A DNA stretch of 64,000 bases from Lysobacterales bacterium (GTDB lineage: Bacteria; Pseudomonadota; Gammaproteobacteria; Xanthomonadales; Rhodanobacteraceae), in NCBI GenBank assembly GCA_017305055.1, contig JAFKMZ010000011.1, positions 94,875-158,874 of the forward strand. Reading direction: 5' to 3'. The translations under genes were made by a program, and so were the position numbers. The notes beneath the pieces were generated by a model. That model saw only the letters and a list, made by a program, of their open reading frames with translations, was not told the DNA's origin and did no database searches. Positions 62,795-64,000 of the stretch are shown in pieces (position 1 is the first letter of the stretch; the number at the start of each line of letters is the position of its first letter).

Positions 62795-63908
62795 GCCTTG
62801 CTCCCTTTCGGTGCACCCGACGCCACCGCTTCAAGAATGTCGAGTTCGGGCAGGGCGCGGACGATCTGCATGGTTTCGAGGCTGACGGTGATGACGCGCA
62901 GGAAGAGTTCCAGCGGGTAGCGCGGGTTGTGCATGGTCTCGGTGGCCCAGGCGTTGGCGTCGTTGACGATGCCGCTGTCCTTGTCGGTCTTGACGCACTG
63001 GCGCTCGATCACCCAGTCCAGCGCGGGCTTGCCGTTGACGACGTAGTCGTAGGCTTCGGCTGGGATGCCGGTGACGGTGATGTGGGCGTTGTAGACGAGG
63101 CGGGTGAGGTCCTTGTCCTTGCCGGATTTGGGCACCTTCATCTTTTCGACGCGCCAGAACTTCTCCCGCTCGTCATTCCCGCCACGCCCCCGCTCGTCAT
63201 TCCCGCCACGCCCTCGCTCGTCATTCCCGCGAAAGCGGGAATCCAGTGCCTTGGGGTTGCCCAGATCCAGCGGCTTGCCACCATCGCTGATCACTTCGGC
63301 CTTGGCGTACATCGCCACGCTTTCGTAATTGAGGTGCAGGTTGGCCAGCGCGCGGCCGGCCTTGGAGAACGCCCAGAAGTCGGCGGCCGTCTTCACGCGC
63401 GGGATGCGCGGCAGTTCCTTGGCCAAGTTGTCGGCGTAGCGCGCGCGGTAGTCGGGCGAGTGCAGCAGGCCGTAGATGTAATAAAACAGGTCTTCCTTGC
63501 TGATCTTCTCGCCGAGGTAGGCGGACGCGAAGTGCGCGAGGCCGGCATCGGTGATGGCGTCGCGACGGTTGCGCGTGACCGGCTTGGCCGCGTGCTGGTC
63601 GAACAGGCTGGACTGTGGTGCGTCGGCGTCGGCTGATTCGGGTTCGTCGTAGAGGTACAGCGGGAAGCATTGAGTTCCACCGTCTCCGATGAATTTCAGT
63701 CCGGGAATTGCATCGGTAATGTAGACACTGAACGCAACTGTGCCACCGCTTGTTGGAACGCAGATAGAAAAATTATCCAGGCGCGCAGCAGGAAAAATGC
63801 GCGGCATCTGGTACACCATTTCGTTGAAGCGGCGATTGAAGTAAAGCCACTGCTTGGCGAAAGGACGGAATGTGCTTATCGCTAGGCAGTCGGGTTCTAC
63901 CCCGATTC
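62791..63908 (-). pseudogene. C-terminal part of a type ISP restriction-modification enzyme, 5' end cut by an IS
   Basis: The sequence encodes about 370 residues that match the C-terminal target-recognition region of type ISP enzymes (LlaBIII-like; full proteins are about 1600 residues with nuclease, helicase, methylase and specificity parts). Landmarks are FRPFAKQWLYFNRRFNE, YYIYGLLHSPDYRARYADNL and FWAFSKAGRALANLHLNYE. The open frame continues upstream only into the IS end, which supplies the first 10 codons from an ATG at 63933. A REP-like insert adds the tandem octapeptide GNDERGRG near the middle. No nuclease, helicase or methylase part is in the window. Confidence 0.82.
63167..63249. 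repeat. three 24-bp tandem units running into a REP hairpin, inside coding sequence
   Basis: The unit CGCTCGTCATTCCCGCCACG (plus four bases) repeats at 63167, 63191 and 63215. The third copy continues into ATTCCCGC-GAAA-GCGGGAAT (63223-63242), a perfect 8-bp stem with a GAAA loop, then CCAGTGCCTT, a REP core. The 24-base period equals eight codons, so the frame of the type ISP gene is kept. Confidence 0.85.
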
Positions 63909-64000
63909 TGCGGACACTTTCACTAAGCCCCATACTGGGCCAAAGGAGTGTCCATGTCGAAGCGCAAGCGTTACAGCCTTGAGTACAAGCGGGAGATCGT
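63909..64000 (+). mobile_element. left end of an IS3-like insertion sequence (continues past the window)
   Basis: The element begins near TGCGGACACTTTC, consistent with the TG...CA ends of IS3-family elements, and carries a transposase start 45 bases in. GGACAC (63912-63917) is complementary to GTGTCC (63948-63953) just before the start codon. Transcripts entering from outside could therefore hide the translation start, a known protective device in insertion sequences. The exact end is a by-eye call. Confidence 0.6.
63954..64000 (+). CDS. IS3-family OrfA-like transposase, partial
   Basis: Only the first 15 codons are in the window: MSKRKRYSLEYKREI, the usual beginning of an OrfA helix-turn-helix protein. 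AGGAG lies five bases upstream of the ATG. The rest lies beyond the right edge. Confidence 0.65.
   Translation, partial: MSKRKRYSLEYKREI

Noticed and set aside
62441-62834. longer start of the metallo-beta-lactamase-fold gene reaching to 62834
   Set aside because: The added 131 residues are Arg/His/Pro-rich, overlap the DUF262 fragment and type ISP end, and would bury the clear signal peptide starting at 62441.
63167-63240. CRISPR array
   Set aside because: The 24-base units are directly adjacent without spacers, and they belong to a REP element inside a coding frame.

Overview
The window is about two-thirds G+C. It reads as a chromosomal segment of a gammaproteobacterium of the Xanthomonadales/Lysobacterales, most likely family Rhodanobacteraceae (Rhodanobacter-like). 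This is inferred from gene content: many TonB-dependent receptors, SapC, a FecIR surface-signalling module, two RND efflux operons, secreted beta-propeller proteins and CGTCATTCCCGC-type REP repeats. No genome comparison could be run. There are no rRNA genes, no convincing tRNA, no CRISPR array and no prophage.

Layout. Bases 1-4000: an acyl-CoA thioesterase, SapC, and an OmpR-type response regulator with its sensor kinase. 4100-9800: a TolC-type/MFP/RND efflux operon divergent from that two-component system, then a small hypothetical gene and a near-perfect bidirectional terminator. 10400-13600 (minus strand): an OmpA-like lipoprotein, an acyl-CoA dehydrogenase and a small lipoprotein. 13770-17613: a PhzF-like protein, then a Tat-exported molybdenum hydroxylase pair of the IorAB type that appears to have lost the outer [2Fe-2S] cluster and the catalytic glutamate. 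17688-20683: a TSUP permease and the coupled pair dgcN-dgcA for D-glutamate metabolism.

20747-35680 is a 15-kb run of ten genes all on the minus strand. In transcription order they are lysA, an N-acyl-D-amino-acid deacylase relative, a FecI-type sigma factor, FecR, a free-standing STN-domain protein, an STN-bearing TonB receptor, dapF, an APC permease, a class-C-type serine hydrolase lipoprotein and a second TonB receptor. With the facing dgcNA pair, this gathers uptake, signalling and enzymes acting on D-Glu, N-acyl-D-amino acids and meso-diaminopimelate. I propose (inference) a locus for scavenging peptidoglycan-derived peptides or D-amino acids.

35983-47267: a third TonB receptor, two paralogous secreted VPS10/BNR beta-propeller proteins and an M28 metallopeptidase, a plausible peptide-degradation set. 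47716-50975: an mrfB-mrfA-like exonuclease/helicase DNA-repair pair. 51150-57300: a second tripartite RND operon of the heavy-metal-efflux type, with a REP-like element between its first two genes. 57389-60147: an APC permease and a threonine-synthase-like PLP enzyme. 60279-60843: an AbrB/MazF toxin-antitoxin pair with a palindromic operator candidate. 60876-62441: a secreted metallo-beta-lactamase-fold protein with degenerate metal ligands. The right edge is restriction-modification debris: a DUF262 fragment and the C-terminal part of a type ISP restriction enzyme, cut by an IS3-like element that runs off the window.
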